5,890 bases of DNA, taken from contig JANSXJ010000234.1 of the NCBI GenBank assembly GCA_024743015.1, forward strand, positions 1-5,890, read 5' to 3'. The position numbers and the translations under genes were made by a program. Below the pieces are notes generated by a model, which saw only the letters and a program-made list of their open reading frames with translations, searched no databases and was not told the DNA's origin. The stretch comes from Hyphomonas sp. (GTDB lineage Bacteria; Pseudomonadota; Alphaproteobacteria; Caulobacterales; Hyphomonadaceae). Numbering within the stretch: the stretch's first letter is position 1; each line of letters begins with the position of its first letter. This document shows, one piece after another, positions 5,831-5,890 of the stretch.

Positions 5831-5890
5831 GTGAGTTGGGAAGAGTATAGTTCCTACCTCAGCCTGTTCGAATATGCCGGCATCGACCCA
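5831..5890 (+). CDS. Possible 5' end of an unidentified gene, cut by the window edge
   Basis: A GTG at 5831 opens a frame that stays open to the window end and gives 20 residues (VSWEEYSSYLSLFEYAGIDP). The frame is open back to a TGA at 5789-5791, with a TTG at 5804 as another possible start. The other two + frames are closed here. The residues resemble a normal protein N-terminus, and codon choice is closer to that of the neighbours than on the opposite strand. CAGG (5821-5824) is a weak ribosome site 6 bases upstream. I do not recognise the family. A 50-codon minus-strand frame also crosses this region, so direction is not settled. Confidence 0.3.
   Translation, partial: MSWEEYSSYLSLFEYAGIDP

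Noticed and set aside
5868..5890. GTTCGAAT followed later by CCA, like the T-loop and 3' end of a tRNA
   Set aside because: The bases flanking the loop do not form a five-pair T-stem, and no acceptor, D or anticodon arm is present upstream.

Overview
The window is a densely packed, single-direction stretch of bacterial chromosome. Six complete genes lie on the + strand with intergenic gaps of 3 to 64 bases, and a possible seventh reading frame runs off the right edge. The GC-rich third positions, the protein sequences and the pairing of a two-domain Sua5-type threonylcarbamoyl-AMP synthase with a GlcD-like FAD oxidoreductase suggest an alphaproteobacterium. A Caulobacterales/Hyphomonadaceae-like organism is my guess from recall, not from a search. 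I see no tRNA, rRNA, CRISPR array, insertion sequence, or sign of recent transfer.

Left half (1-2606): an envelope module with three YceI-type lipocalin-like domains. The first gene encodes a secreted, apparently soluble YceI protein. The second encodes a close tandem paralogue that carries a lipoprotein signal. The third fuses a YceJ-like four-helix cytochrome b561 to a fifth membrane helix and a C-terminal YceI domain. In E. coli yceJ and yceI are separate adjacent genes, so this fusion supports a physical partnership. The three proteins are predicted to place the same fold in the periplasm, on a lipid anchor, and tethered to the inner membrane beside a haem protein. A shared role in binding isoprenoids or quinones for b561-linked redox chemistry is an inference.

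Middle (2671-3372): a VIT1/CCC1-family Fe2+/Mn2+ transporter with its own strong ribosome binding site.

Right half (3397-5754): the Sua5-type enzyme that starts synthesis of the universal t6A37 tRNA modification, then, after 9 bases, a D-2-hydroxyacid dehydrogenase of the FAD_binding_4/FAD-oxidase_C family. No terminator is obvious between any of the genes, so they may share transcripts.

The least ordinary signals are: (1) the YceJ-YceI fusion next to two further YceI paralogues with different localisation signals; (2) an 11-pair potential mRNA hairpin between the last codons of the VIT gene and the start codon of the Sua5 gene, which has no clear Shine-Dalgarno sequence, fitting translational coupling; (3) a Lys-to-Asn change at a likely substrate-binding position of the FAD oxidoreductase; and (4) smaller hairpins that place the Shine-Dalgarno sequence in the loop ahead of the second and fourth genes. 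I did not find a clearly new multi-gene system such as a defence or mobile system.
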